Below, piece by piece: positions 1 to 9,777 of a stretch of 47,601 nucleotides of DNA (position 1 is the first letter of the stretch; the number at the start of each line of letters is the position of its first letter). Position numbers and translations under genes: made by a program. A model generated the notes under the pieces. That model was given only the letters and a program-made list of their open reading frames with translations, was not told where the DNA came from and did not search any database. The DNA lies in the NCBI GenBank assembly GCA_035644935.1, contig DASQNO010000080.1:1-47601 (forward strand), written 5' to 3'. Source of the stretch: CADCVW01 sp035644935. Its GTDB lineage: Bacteria > Pseudomonadota > Alphaproteobacteria > Sphingomonadales > Sphingomonadaceae.

Positions 1-104
1 TCCTGAACGACCCGCATCCCCTGCCAAGTGTTCCAGCGGATGAGGCGTTTGCCCGCGTCTTCGCGCATATAGACAGGATGCGCGACGAACGGGATGCTGC
101 TTAG
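1..104 (+). CDS. C-terminal fragment of a probable antitoxin (left edge)
   Basis: An open frame enters from the left edge and stops at TAG 102-104. About 33 residues are visible, ending in a charged helix-like tail (DRMRDERDAA). The following gene starts at ATG 94 inside this frame, an 11-base overlap typical of antitoxin-toxin pairs. The tail with a DPHPLPSVPADEAF-like segment resembles the C-terminal ends of short antitoxins that wrap the toxin, but the DNA-binding N-terminus is outside the window, so the family (ParD-like or RelB/DinJ-like) cannot be decided. The call rests mainly on the neighbour. Confidence 0.5.
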   Translation, partial: LNDPHPLPSVPADEAFARVFAHIDRMRDERDAA

Positions 105-402
105 CCTTCGCTTCGACAAGAGGGCGGAGGCGGACCTTCTAGGCCTGGCGGATTGGATCGGGACCCAAGCTGATCCGGAGACCGCGCGCGCCTACATCAA
201 GCGCAAGCGAACCCGTTGCCTGCGCCTGCTCGACAGTCCGCGTGGAGGCCGCGTGCGCCGCAAGGGACGTCCGCCGATCCGCTCCGTCCCATTCGAGCGG
301 AGCGCCACGATCCTCTACCGCGCCGGGCAATCGGAAGTGGTCGTGTTGCGGGTGATCCCCCGCGGCCGAGACGTCGATGCGCTTGTACGGCACCCCCGCT
401 AG
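94..402 (+). CDS. ParE/RelE-superfamily toxin
   Basis: This 102-residue basic protein has the usual size and layout of ParE/RelE-fold toxins. It has an N-terminal strand (LLSLRFDKRAEADL) leading into a helix with LADWIGTQAD, a helical hairpin rich in Arg/Lys (residues 33-55), then the strand-rich half PFERSATILYRAG and the ending VVVLRVIPRGRD. Toxins of this fold either poison gyrase (ParE) or cut mRNA at the ribosome (RelE). Which applies cannot be read from sequence, although lying 1.3 kb from gyrB is a curiosity. The start overlaps the upstream antitoxin end by 11 bases, so translation is probably coupled. The stop is one base before the preferred recF start. Confidence 0.75.
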   Translation: MLLSLRFDKRAEADLLGLADWIGTQADPETARAYIKRKRTRCLRLLDSPRGGRVRRKGRPPIRSVPFERSATILYRAGQSEVVVLRVIPRGRDVDALVRHPR

Positions 403-403
403 G

Positions 404-1471
404 GTGCCCCTCACCCGCCTGACCTTGACCGACTTCCGCTCCTACGCCGAGGCGACGCTCGCGCCTGGCGCGGGCTTCGTCGTGCTCACCGGCGAGAACG
501 GGGCCGGCAAGACCAACGTACTGGAAGCGGTGTCGCTGCTCTCCCCCGGCCGCGGATTGCGCGGCGCGCCTCTTGGGGAAATTGCGCGGAGCGATGGGCC
601 CGGCGGGTTCGCCGTGGCCGCGCGCTTTGGCGACGTGGATCTCGGGACCGGCACGCTCGCCACCGCGCCCGAACGGCGGCAGGTGCGCGTCAATGGCGCG
701 CCGGCGTCCGCCAACGCGCTGTCCGAATGGCTCTCGGTGCTGTGGGTCACGCCGGCGATGGACCGCCTGTTTTCGGAAAGCGCCTCGGGCAGGCGGCGCT
801 TCTTCGATCGCCTGGTCCTGGCGCTCGCGCCGCGGCACGCGCACCACGCCGCGCGCTACGAGGCGGCGATGCGCGCCCGCAACAAGCTGCTCGCCGAACC
901 CGACGGCGCGGACGCCGGCTGGCTGGCGGCGCTGGAGACCGGCATGGCCGAGCACGGGGCCGCGATCGCGGACGCGCGCGACGAAGCGCTGGCGGCGCTA
1001 GGCGACGTGCTGTCATCGCAGCCAGAGGGTCCGTTCGCGCGCGCGGGGCTGGCGCTGACCGGATGGCGCAGCGCGGGCGCCGATGCGTTACGCGCCGAAC
1101 TGAAGGCCGGACGCGGCCGCGACGCGGCGGCGGGGCGGACGCTCGCCGGGCCGCATCGCAGCGACCTCCACGTCACCCATTTGGGAAAAGGTCAGCTGGC
1201 GGAACGATCGTCCACCGGCGAGCAGAAGGCGCTGCTGCTGGGCATCGTCCTTGCGCACGCGGACCTCGTCGCCGCGCGGCTGGGGCGGCGGCCGGTCCTG
1301 CTGCTCGACGAGGTCGCCGCGCATCTCGACCCATCGCGCCGGGCGGCGCTGTTCGCCCGCCTGGAGGGCGGCGGCCAGGTTTGGATGACCGGAACCGAAC
1401 GGTCGCTGTTCGCCGGGGTGGAGGGGACCGCAAGCTGGTTCGACGTCGCCGACGGCCGGGTGGGCCCGTGA
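404..1471 (+). CDS. recF: DNA replication and repair protein RecF
   Basis: RecF is an SMC-like ATPase that helps load RecA at single-stranded gaps with RecO and RecR. The 355-residue product has the family start PLTRLTLTDFRSY, a Walker A motif GENGAGKTN at residues 30-38, the ABC-type signature STGEQKALLLG from residue 270, and Walker B with LLLDEVAAHLD (D302, E303). I prefer GTG 404 because the protein then begins exactly where RecF proteins usually do; ATG 377 would add nine residues and overlap the toxin gene. In many bacteria recF follows dnaN. Here a toxin-antitoxin pair is upstream and gyrB is downstream after about 200 bases, so only half of the classic dnaN-recF-gyrB order remains. 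Confidence 0.93.
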   Translation: MPLTRLTLTDFRSYAEATLAPGAGFVVLTGENGAGKTNVLEAVSLLSPGRGLRGAPLGEIARSDGPGGFAVAARFGDVDLGTGTLATAPERRQVRVNGAPASANALSEWLSVLWVTPAMDRLFSESASGRRRFFDRLVLALAPRHAHHAARYEAAMRARNKLLAEPDGADAGWLAALETGMAEHGAAIADARDEALAALGDVLSSQPEGPFARAGLALTGWRSAGADALRAELKAGRGRDAAAGRTLAGPHRSDLHVTHLGKGQLAERSSTGEQKALLLGIVLAHADLVAARLGRRPVLLLDEVAAHLDPSRRAALFARLEGGGQVWMTGTERSLFAGVEGTASWFDVADGRVGP

Positions 1472-1668
1472 ACGTTTTGGCTGTCCTACAGCCTAGCCTT
1501 TGTGCCACCTGAAATCGCGGAGCCCGATAGGAGGAGGCGAAAACTGACGGAACTGACGGGATGGACCTGCGAATGGCGCAACATCGTCAGTTTAGGTGCG
1601 CCGGCCGCGAGTCGCGGATGCGGCGTATTCGCTTTGGTTTCGCGGCCGCCGCCTCTATATATTAACCC

Positions 1669-4284
<2,616 letters not shown>

Positions 4285-4344
4285 CGCGCGCCGGCGCTCG
4301 TATCTCCTTGTGATCGCGGGGATCGCGCGCCAAGAGCGACGGGC

Positions 4345-5448
4345 ATGCAAGCCGCCCCACATCCCCAGCAGATCGCACGTGTCGGGGCGCTTCGGCGCTA
4401 CGACATCCTCGATACGCCGCGCGAAAAGGATTATGACGACGTCGTCGCTTTCGCGGCCGCGCTTTGCGAAACGCCGATCTGCCTGATCAACCTGGTTGGC
4501 GCCGACCGGCAGTGGTTCAAGGCGGAGGTGGGCCTCGGCGTGCGCGAGACGCCGATCGAAAACTCGCTATGCGCGCACGCCATTTTGGACGACGGCCTGG
4601 TCGAGATCGGCGACACGCTGGCGGACGAGCGGACGCGTCAGAACCCGATGTGCACGGCCGAGGGCGGCTTGCGCTTCTACGCCGGCGCGCTGCTCGTCAG
4701 CGCCGACGGCTACCCGGTCGGGGCGCTGTGCGTGCTCGACTACCGCCCGCGAACGCTGACCGACCTGCAGCGGCGCGGCCTTCGCGTGCTGGCGAGCCAG
4801 GTGGTGGCGCAGCTCGAGCTGCGCGCGACGCTCGGGCGCGAGGCGATGCTGCGCAAGGAGATCGACCACCGCGTCAAGAATTCGCTGCAAGCGGTTAATG
4901 CGTTCGTACGCCTGCAGAGCGGCGCCACGGACAGTCCGGACGCGCGGGAGGCGCTGCAGACGGTGGAACAGCAGATCGGCACCGTCGCCGTGCTCCACGA
5001 CCTGCTGGATCAAAGCTCGATGGCCGAAACGGTGGAGCTTGCCCGCTATCTGGACCGCGTCGTCGAGCTGCTCGCCGGCACGGTTCCCGCGGGTGTCGCG
5101 ATCGAGGGCGTTTTCGAGCCACTGACCACGCGCGCCGCGGTTGCCGCTTCGTTGGGCACGATCGTCAACGAACTCGTCGCCAACGCGGTCAAGCATTCGC
5201 TCGTCGAAGAGGGACAAGGCCGCATCGTTCTGAACGGTAGCCGCACGCAAGACGGAGCCTATCGCATCACCTGCCGTGACAACGGCACCCCCGATAAAAC
5301 GGGCGTCCCGCCGGGCAAGCGCGAAGGGCTGGGCCTGAAGATCATGGCGGCGGCCGTGCGTCAGCTCAACGGCACGCTCGTCAGCGAGGCGCTGCCAGAG
5401 GGGTTTTCCAGCGTTCTCGAGTTCCCGATCCCGGACGTGACGCGTTGA
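4345..5448 (+). CDS. GAF-domain sensor histidine kinase of the HisKA_2/HWE type
   Basis: The 367-residue protein has an N-terminal GAF domain (about residues 25-165; TPICLINLVGADRQWFKAEVG and the ending VGALCVLD are typical). A HisKA_2-type dimerisation helix with EIDHRVKNSLQ follows, where H175 is the likely phosphorylation site. A HATPase domain ends the protein (NELVANAVKHS, then GLGLKIMAAAV). No membrane segment is visible, so it should be a soluble sensor. Kinases of this kind often feed the alphaproteobacterial general stress response through PhyR/EcfG; that link is inference. No response regulator is adjacent, so its partner must be elsewhere. It follows gyrB after 60 bases and may share its transcript. 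The signal bound by GAF is unknown. Confidence 0.88.
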   Translation: MQAAPHPQQIARVGALRRYDILDTPREKDYDDVVAFAAALCETPICLINLVGADRQWFKAEVGLGVRETPIENSLCAHAILDDGLVEIGDTLADERTRQNPMCTAEGGLRFYAGALLVSADGYPVGALCVLDYRPRTLTDLQRRGLRVLASQVVAQLELRATLGREAMLRKEIDHRVKNSLQAVNAFVRLQSGATDSPDAREALQTVEQQIGTVAVLHDLLDQSSMAETVELARYLDRVVELLAGTVPAGVAIEGVFEPLTTRAAVAASLGTIVNELVANAVKHSLVEEGQGRIVLNGSRTQDGAYRITCRDNGTPDKTGVPPGKREGLGLKIMAAAVRQLNGTLVSEALPEGFSSVLEFPIPDVTR

Positions 5449-5486
5449 GGCTCAAAGGTGGGTTGAACCGCGTCACCTCCTCATGT

Positions 5487-5536
5487 CCTCCCCTCGCTTT
5501 CGAGGGGAGGGGGACCGCCCCCGGCAAAGGCCGGGG
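5487..5536. terminator. Two adjacent perfect hairpins between convergent genes
   Basis: Between the kinase stop (5448) and the converging PilZ gene stop (5573) lie two perfect inverted repeats. The first is a 10-bp stem with arms CCTCCCCTCG (5487-5496) and CGAGGGGAGG (5501-5510) and a CTTT loop. The second is a 7-bp stem with arms CCCCGGC (5519-5525) and GCCGGGG (5530-5536). Neither is followed by a clear T-run. They could act as a two-sided terminator or transcript end protector, or belong to a dispersed palindromic repeat family. Confidence 0.5.
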
Positions 5537-5572
5537 AGGACGGTTCAAGCTAGCCGCACTAGATTCCCAGAC

Positions 5573-6121
5573 TTAGTCCTGCCGCGAAATGTCGAGCAAC
5601 ACCGGCGCGGAGAAGGCGAGACCCGTCAAAGCGCCTTCGGTCCAGCGGACTTCCGCGGGCACCAGGATGCCGCCTTCGAACCGCACGTGCACGGTGGAGT
5701 GCGGAACGAGCCCGATGGGATCATCGCCCATCAGCCCGGATGCCGAGATATTGTGCAGCGCAAAGGCGTGCGGGGCGCCGTCGATCAGCAGCTGGAGCGT
5801 CCGGCCGGCGGCGTCGACGCGTTCGTGGCGGCGGCGATTGACACCCTCCGAAGCTTCGACGGCCGCGTCGGCCGGCGTCGCGCGGCGGAAGCTTGATTTC
5901 AGTTCGTTTGCCTTACCGTCACCGCCAATCCACGGCGCCTCCGCCAGCGGCACGGCGGTGCCGCAGAAGCCGCACTCGGCCGACGCGCGGCCGACATACC
6001 ATTGCTGGCGCCCGCACCCGGGGCAGCGGTTGCTTTCACCCGTGCGGTAGACGACGTGGTGGCCGCGGGCGGTCACGTCAAAGGTCGATCGTGCGCGCTG
6101 GAAGATGGTGACTGCGGACAT
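5573..6121 (-). CDS. Zinc-ribbon plus PilZ-domain protein
   Basis: This 182-residue protein joins two modules. Residues 33-53 form a zinc ribbon with two CxxC knuckles (C33/C36 and C50/C53). From about residue 95 the sequence matches PilZ, the cyclic-di-GMP binding domain: the RxxxR element is R97-RHE-R101, and the second motif is N124-I-S-A-S-G129 (family pattern D/N-x-S-x-x-G). Both ligand motifs look intact, so c-di-GMP binding is likely, though not shown. There is no signal peptide or membrane span. It converges on the kinase gene. The start ATG (6121) is preceded by a GGGGAG ribosome-binding site that sits in the arm of an inverted repeat (6126-6168), suggesting translational control. 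Confidence 0.8.
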   Translation of the reverse strand: MSAVTIFQRARSTFDVTARGHHVVYRTGESNRCPGCGRQQWYVGRASAECGFCGTAVPLAEAPWIGGDGKANELKSSFRRATPADAAVEASEGVNRRRHERVDAAGRTLQLLIDGAPHAFALHNISASGLMGDDPIGLVPHSTVHVRFEGGILVPAEVRWTEGALTGLAFSAPVLLDISRQD

Positions 6122-6125
6122 AGAA

Positions 6126-6168
6126 AGGCTCCCCGAGCGCCCCTTTGGGGGGCGTCATAGGGGAGCCT
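6126..6168 (-). promoter_or_regulatory. Leader inverted repeat masking the ribosome-binding site of the PilZ gene
   Basis: A perfect 9-base inverted repeat (AGGCTCCCC at 6126-6134, GGGGAGCCT at 6160-6168 on the plus strand) encloses a second 6-bp hairpin (CGCCCC 6138-6143, GGGGCG 6149-6154). Read as minus-strand RNA, the outer 3' arm carries GGGGAG, the only good Shine-Dalgarno sequence for ATG 6121, eight bases before it. Folding would hide it. The same structure could be a terminator for the small gene upstream (6217-6357); the short UUUCU after the stem is a weak U-tract. Confidence 0.5.
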
Positions 6169-6216
6169 AGCTACAGGTTCTTGCCGACTCCTTACGCGCC
6201 GGCTGCCTAAGCGATC

Positions 6217-6357
6217 TTATTTGTGCCCGCCGGTGCCGGCGTTCTGCTTGGACGCGGTGCGGCTGTTGTCCGCGTCCTTGTCATGCGCCTTCTTGTCGCC
6301 GCCCTCCGACTCCTGCTGCCACTGGTCGAAGTCGCCCTTTTTCTTGTGATCGCTCAT
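6217..6357 (-). CDS. Small hydrophilic protein of 46 residues
   Basis: The product starts MSDHKKKGDFDQWQQ and is dominated by Lys, Asp, Gln, Gly and His, with no Cys and few hydrophobic residues, so it is probably disordered. I chose ATG 6357 because AGGAG lies six bases upstream; an in-frame ATG at 6408 has no such site. Small hydrophilic proteins of this type are often stress-induced in alphaproteobacteria. Consistent with that, a possible EcfG-type promoter lies at 6383-6407, close enough to give a leader of about 20 bases. I do not recognise a named family. It is the first gene of a possible minus-strand pair with the PilZ gene 95 bases downstream. Confidence 0.6.
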   Translation of the reverse strand: MSDHKKKGDFDQWQQESEGGDKKAHDKDADNSRTASKQNAGTGGHK

Positions 6358-6382
6358 GGTCTGCTCCTGTTGCTCCTTCCCC

Positions 6383-6407
6383 AACGGGCGAGCGCCGGGA
6401 GGGTTCA
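6383..6407 (-). promoter_or_regulatory. Possible EcfG-type stress promoter
   Basis: On the minus strand TGAAC (6407-6403) is followed after exactly 16 bases by CGTT (6386-6383). The known EcfG consensus of alphaproteobacteria is GGAAC, 16-17 bases, CGTT, so this has one mismatch. It sits about 26 bases before the start of the 46-residue protein, the right distance for its promoter. This is a match by eye only. Confidence 0.4.
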
Positions 6408-6416
6408 ACCTTTGCG

Positions 6417-6680
6417 TTAATCCGGCGTGTCCGCCGGAGGCTTGCGGACGCGGTATGCGCCGACGGCGGCCTCGGCGTCCACGACTCGCCCGCCCTGGGT
6501 AACGGCAACGGCGCCGCGGCCGGCAAGCCCGCGCACCGCTTCGTGCACGGAAGGCATCGCGCCCCGCCAGCCGACCGGATCGATGCGCCGCGCCGCTTCC
6601 GACGGGCAGATCGTCGCGCCCTCCGCGCGCTCGGCGAGCAGCGCCAGGATGGCCGCTTCAGCATCGGTAACGGCGGACAT
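6417..6680 (-). CDS. DUF3253 family protein
   Basis: This 87-residue protein contains the features of DUF3253: an N-terminal helix (AAILALLAERAEGATICPSEAARRIDP), the central WRGAMPSVHEAVRGLAGRG and the ending VAVTQGGRVVD. The layout resembles a winged helix, and a nucleic-acid role is possible, but no function is established. ATG 6680 is chosen because AGGAG lies seven bases upstream; an in-frame ATG at 6701 lies upstream of that site. It is divergent from threonine synthase, with about 60 bases between the starts, and lies 59 bases upstream of the 46-residue gene on the same strand. Confidence 0.75.
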   Translation of the reverse strand: MSAVTDAEAAILALLAERAEGATICPSEAARRIDPVGWRGAMPSVHEAVRGLAGRGAVAVTQGGRVVDAEAAVGAYRVRKPPADTPD

Positions 6681-6743
6681 GCGCGGCTCTCCTTTGCCCA
6701 AGATGATCGACGGACCGCCCGCGCGGCCCTACACCGTCGCACC

Positions 6744-8000
6744 ATGCGATACGACGACAACCTGACGGCGGAGCGGCCCTGCTTCGTCACGCACCTGGAA
6801 TGCTCGGCGACGGGCGAGCGGTACGAGGCGGGCGAGGTGCACGGCCTTTCGCGCGCGGGCAAGCCGCTGCTCGTCCGCTACGACCTCGACGGCGTGCGCG
6901 GCGTGCTGACGCGCGAGGCGCTGGCCGCGCGCCCGCACGACATGTGGCGTTGGCGCGAACTGCTGCCGGTGCCCGACGCACGCAGCATCGTCAGCCTGGG
7001 CGAGGCGGCGACGCCGCTGGTGCCCCTGCCGCGCTTCTCCGCCGCGCTCGGCGCGCGCGCGGCGCTGGTCAAGGACGAGGCGCGGTTGCCTACCGGCTCG
7101 TTCAAGGCGCGCGGACTGGTGATGGCGGTCAGCATGGCCAGGCATTTCGGGCTGACCCGGTTGGCGATGCCGACCAACGGCAATGCCGGCGCGGCGCTCG
7201 CCGCCTATGCCGCCGCCGCCGGCATCGAGGCCTGGGTGTTCGCGCCCGACGACACGCCGGAGATCAACATCCGCGAGATCGCCGTGCAAGGCGCACACGT
7301 GTTCCGTGTAAACGGCCTGATCAACGACTGCGGCCGCATCGTCGGCGAGGGCAAAGGGGAGGCCGGCTGGTTCGATATCTCGACACTGAAAGAACCATAC
7401 CGGATCGAAGGCAAGAAGACGATGGGGCTCGAGCTTGCCGAGCAGCTCGGCTGGGACGTGCCGGACGTCATCTTCTATCCCACGGGCGGCGGCACGGGGC
7501 TGATCGGCATGTGGAAGGCGTTCGACGAACTGGAGGCGGTCGGGCTGATCGGGTCCAGGCGCCCGCGCATGGTGGCGGTGCAGGCGGCGGGGTGTGCGCC
7601 GATCGTGCGCGCCTGGGAAGCGGGAGCGGATCATGCCGAGCCCTGGGCCGACGCGCACACCGCGGCGGCGGGCATTCGCGTGCCGGCGGCGATCGGCGAC
7701 GCGCTGATCCTTCGTGCGGTGCGGGAGTCGGGCGGGTTCGCCATCGCCATCGACGAGGACGACATCTTCGCCACGCGGGACCGCATCGCGCGCGAGGACG
7801 GGCTGCTGCTCTGCCCGGAAGGCGCGGCCACCGCGGCGGCGTGGCGCGAGGCGTTGTCGCGCGGGCTGGTGGGCCGCGAGGAGACGGCGATGCTGTTCAA
7901 CTGCGCCACGGGTCTCAAATACCCCCTGCCCGCTGCCGGTCCGGCGATCGACCGGCACGCGCCGATCGACTACGCGGCGCTTACCGGGGCCGCCGCCTGA
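6744..8000 (+). CDS. thrC: Threonine synthase (PLP-dependent)
   Basis: Threonine synthase converts O-phosphohomoserine to threonine. The 418-residue product has the fold-type II PLP core: the cofactor lysine is K121 in TGSFKARG, followed by the asparagine loop PTNGNAGAALAAYAA and the phosphate-binding loop PTGGGTGLIG. The N-terminal CFVTHLECSATGERYEAGEVHGLSRAGKPLLVRYDL segment is typical of the plant-like class of threonine synthases. I start at ATG 6744; the frame stays open upstream to 6543, but that part overlaps the opposite DUF3253 gene and has no family similarity. No hom or thrB is next to it. A related lyase of unknown substrate cannot be fully excluded. Confidence 0.85.
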   Translation: MRYDDNLTAERPCFVTHLECSATGERYEAGEVHGLSRAGKPLLVRYDLDGVRGVLTREALAARPHDMWRWRELLPVPDARSIVSLGEAATPLVPLPRFSAALGARAALVKDEARLPTGSFKARGLVMAVSMARHFGLTRLAMPTNGNAGAALAAYAAAAGIEAWVFAPDDTPEINIREIAVQGAHVFRVNGLINDCGRIVGEGKGEAGWFDISTLKEPYRIEGKKTMGLELAEQLGWDVPDVIFYPTGGGTGLIGMWKAFDELEAVGLIGSRRPRMVAVQAAGCAPIVRAWEAGADHAEPWADAHTAAAGIRVPAAIGDALILRAVRESGGFAIAIDEDDIFATRDRIAREDGLLLCPEGAATAAAWREALSRGLVGREETAMLFNCATGLKYPLPAAGPAIDRHAPIDYAALTGAAA

Positions 8001-8045
8001 GCTCCCCCCTTGCGTCCGGTCACGCGACAGGCGACACGCAGGGGA

Positions 8046-8070
8046 GGAACCGGCGACATTGACGCATGTT
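8046..8070 (+). promoter_or_regulatory. Possible EcfG-type stress promoter before the SWIB gene
   Basis: GGAAC (8046-8050) is followed after 17 bases by GTT (8068-8070), close to the EcfG pattern GGAAC-N16/17-CGTT (the base before GTT is T rather than C). It lies about 50 bases upstream of the SWIB-domain gene. Match by eye only. Confidence 0.35.
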
Positions 8071-8121
8071 ACTAAGTTCCCAGGGGGCCGCCACGGCCTG
8101 TAACGTCAAGGAGAGTGTCAC

Positions 8122-8424
8122 ATGGCCAAGGATACAACAAAGGGCGCAAGCGCCGGCAAGGGCGCGACCACCGAAGGCAAGCCCAACGCGCTGCAGCAGC
8201 CGCTGACGCCCTCCAAGGAGCTCGGCGAGATCGTCGGCACCGACAAGATCGCGCGCGGCCAGGTCGTCTCCAAGATGTGGGAGTACATCAAGGCCAACAA
8301 CCTCCAGAACCCGGAGAACAAGCGCGAGATTCTGGCCGACGCCAAGCTCGAGCCGATCTTCGGCGCCAAAAAGGTGACGATGTTCGAGATGAACAAGCAC
8401 CTCGCCAGGCACCTGACCAAGTAA
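8122..8424 (+). CDS. SWIB/MDM2-domain protein
   Basis: The 100-residue protein has a Lys/Gly/Ala-rich tail (residues 1-25) followed by a complete SWIB domain: QPLTPSKELGEIVG, RGQVVSKMWEYIKANNLQNPENKREILADAKLEPIFG, then VTMFEMNKHLARHL. SWIB domains are best known from eukaryotic chromatin remodelling complexes, but stand-alone copies are common in Chlamydiae and alphaproteobacteria, where a role in DNA compaction or topoisomerase partnering has been suggested. The start has AAGGAGAG upstream. A possible stress promoter precedes it. The function here is not established. Confidence 0.9.
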   Translation: MAKDTTKGASAGKGATTEGKPNALQQPLTPSKELGEIVGTDKIARGQVVSKMWEYIKANNLQNPENKREILADAKLEPIFGAKKVTMFEMNKHLARHLTK

Positions 8425-8438
8425 ACGAATCCCTCGGC

Positions 8439-8460
8439 GTCCCCGGCGCGAGCCGGGGAC
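8439..8460 (+). terminator. Hairpin after the SWIB gene
   Basis: A perfect 9-bp stem, GTCCCCGGC (8439-8447) and GCCGGGGAC (8452-8460), closes a GCGA tetraloop 15 bases after the SWIB stop. There is no T-tract, so it may be a transcript-stabilising or attenuating stem rather than a strong terminator. Confidence 0.45.
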
Positions 8461-8497
8461 GTGCCCGTTGCCGCGCGGCGGTGCGAAAGGACATGGC

Positions 8498-8941
8498 GTG
8501 ACGGACGCCGCCGCGACCCTGTTCACCGTCGGATACGAGGCCCGCACCCAGGCCGAGTTCCTGGACGTGCTCGCCGCCGCCGGCGTCGCCCGCATCATAG
8601 ACGTCCGTGCCGTCGCCGCCTCGCGCCGGCCGGGTTTCTCCAAGACGGGCCTCGCCGCGCTGGCGGAACGCGGCATCGACTACCTGCACCTGCGCGCGCT
8701 GGGCACGCCCAAGGAAGGGCGCGAGGCGGCGCGCCGCGGCGACACGCCGCGCATGCTGGCGATCTACGCCGAGCAGCTGGCGACGCCGGAGGCGGCGCTG
8801 GCGCTGGAACAGGCGCGGGGCGCGGTCGCCGAGCGGCCGTCGGCGCTGCTCTGCTTCGAACGCGAGGCGACGCACTGTCACCGTGCCGCTGTCGCCGATC
8901 TGCTGGTGCCGCCGGGAACGGGGCGCGTCGTCGACCTCTGA
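8498..8941 (+). CDS. DUF488 family protein
   Basis: The 147-residue product has the DUF488 pattern: LFTVGYEARTQAEFLDVLAAAGVARIIDVRAVAASRRPGFSKTGLAALAERGIDYLHLRALGTP near the start and the late motif ALLCFEREATHCHR with Cys/His. DUF488 proteins have a rhodanese-like appearance and are of unknown function. GTG 8498 is preferred because GAAAGGA lies about six bases before it and the protein then starts next to the conserved strand; an ATG at 8468 is possible. It follows the SWIB gene after a hairpin. Confidence 0.8.
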   Translation: MTDAAATLFTVGYEARTQAEFLDVLAAAGVARIIDVRAVAASRRPGFSKTGLAALAERGIDYLHLRALGTPKEGREAARRGDTPRMLAIYAEQLATPEAALALEQARGAVAERPSALLCFEREATHCHRAAVADLLVPPGTGRVVDL

Positions 8942-8972
8942 CCCGCCGAGCCTTCTTCCACATTGCCCGCCG

Positions 8973-9698
8973 TCAGACGGGCCGGCGCTCCAGGTACAGG
9001 TAATCGTCGGTGAATTCGGCCACCTGCGTCAGCGTCCGCCAGTCGCCGATCGTCACGCGCCCGCTGCGGAACGTGACGACCCCGCGGTCGCGCAGCTCCT
9101 TCAACGTACGGTTGACATGGACCTGCGTGAGTCCGGCAATATCGGCCAGCTGCGCCTGAGTCAGCTCCAGCGCGTAGCTGTCGCCGTCCGTCATTTCGAC
9201 GACGCCGAACCGCACGTGGAGCTCGCACAGGAGGTGGGCGAGCCGCCCGATCGCCGAGCGTCGACCGATCGACAGGATCTTCTCGCGCTGGATCGCCGCG
9301 TCTAGCAGCGTCGATTTCCACAGCAGCCGCGCCAGATGCGGACATCGCTCGGTGATCTCGCGCAACCGCTCGTGATGCATGGTAACGACACGGACGGGTG
9401 TCAGCGCCTCGACATCATGCTCGAGCTTCCTGAGCAGAAAGGCATGGAGGTCGAAAAAGTCGCCGGGAACGTGCAGCTCGATGATCTGCCGCCGTCCGTC
9501 GGTCAGGTCCTTGACGCGGCCGACGAGACCTTCGAGCAGGACGGTGCTGGTCGACAGCAGGTCGCCGGCATGGATCAGCGTCTCGCCCGCATTGGCGGTG
9601 CGCACTTCGGACATGCAGTCGCGGAGGACCTGTGCTTCGGATTCCGGGATTTCGTCACGACGACTGAGCTTCAGGAAAAGCTTCTCGATCACCGACAC
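8973..9698 (-). CDS. Crp/Fnr-family transcription regulator (first copy)
   Basis: This 241-residue protein has an N-terminal cyclic-nucleotide-binding-like beta barrel (AGETLIHAGDLLSTSTVLLEGLVGRVKDLTDGRRQIIELHVPGDFFDL), a long dimer helix, and a C-terminal winged helix with recognition region LTQAQLADIAGLTQVHVNRTLKELRDRGVV. No Fnr-type N-terminal cysteine cluster is visible, and the barrel lacks an obvious cAMP-binding RE..SA motif, so the signal is unknown. It has the same build as the regulator at 12845-13600. It may be co-transcribed with the small exported protein gene upstream (79-base gap). Confidence 0.9.
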   Translation of the reverse strand: MSVIEKLFLKLSRRDEIPESEAQVLRDCMSEVRTANAGETLIHAGDLLSTSTVLLEGLVGRVKDLTDGRRQIIELHVPGDFFDLHAFLLRKLEHDVEALTPVRVVTMHHERLREITERCPHLARLLWKSTLLDAAIQREKILSIGRRSAIGRLAHLLCELHVRFGVVEMTDGDSYALELTQAQLADIAGLTQVHVNRTLKELRDRGVVTFRSGRVTIGDWRTLTQVAEFTDDYLYLERRPV

Positions 9699-9777
9699 CT
9701 CGTTTCCCCTGCCGCATGCACGGGAGACGCGATGGACGCAATATGTTCACGTTTGGCGGGGCGCACGCCCCCGGCGT

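Noticed and set aside
5487..5536. Classic rho-independent terminator
   Set aside because: The stems are perfect but no T-run follows on either strand, so only a tentative terminator or structural role is given.
6543..6743. N-terminal extension of threonine synthase
   Set aside because: The stretch overlaps the opposite DUF3253 gene and reads as Arg-rich shadow; the family similarity starts after ATG 6744.
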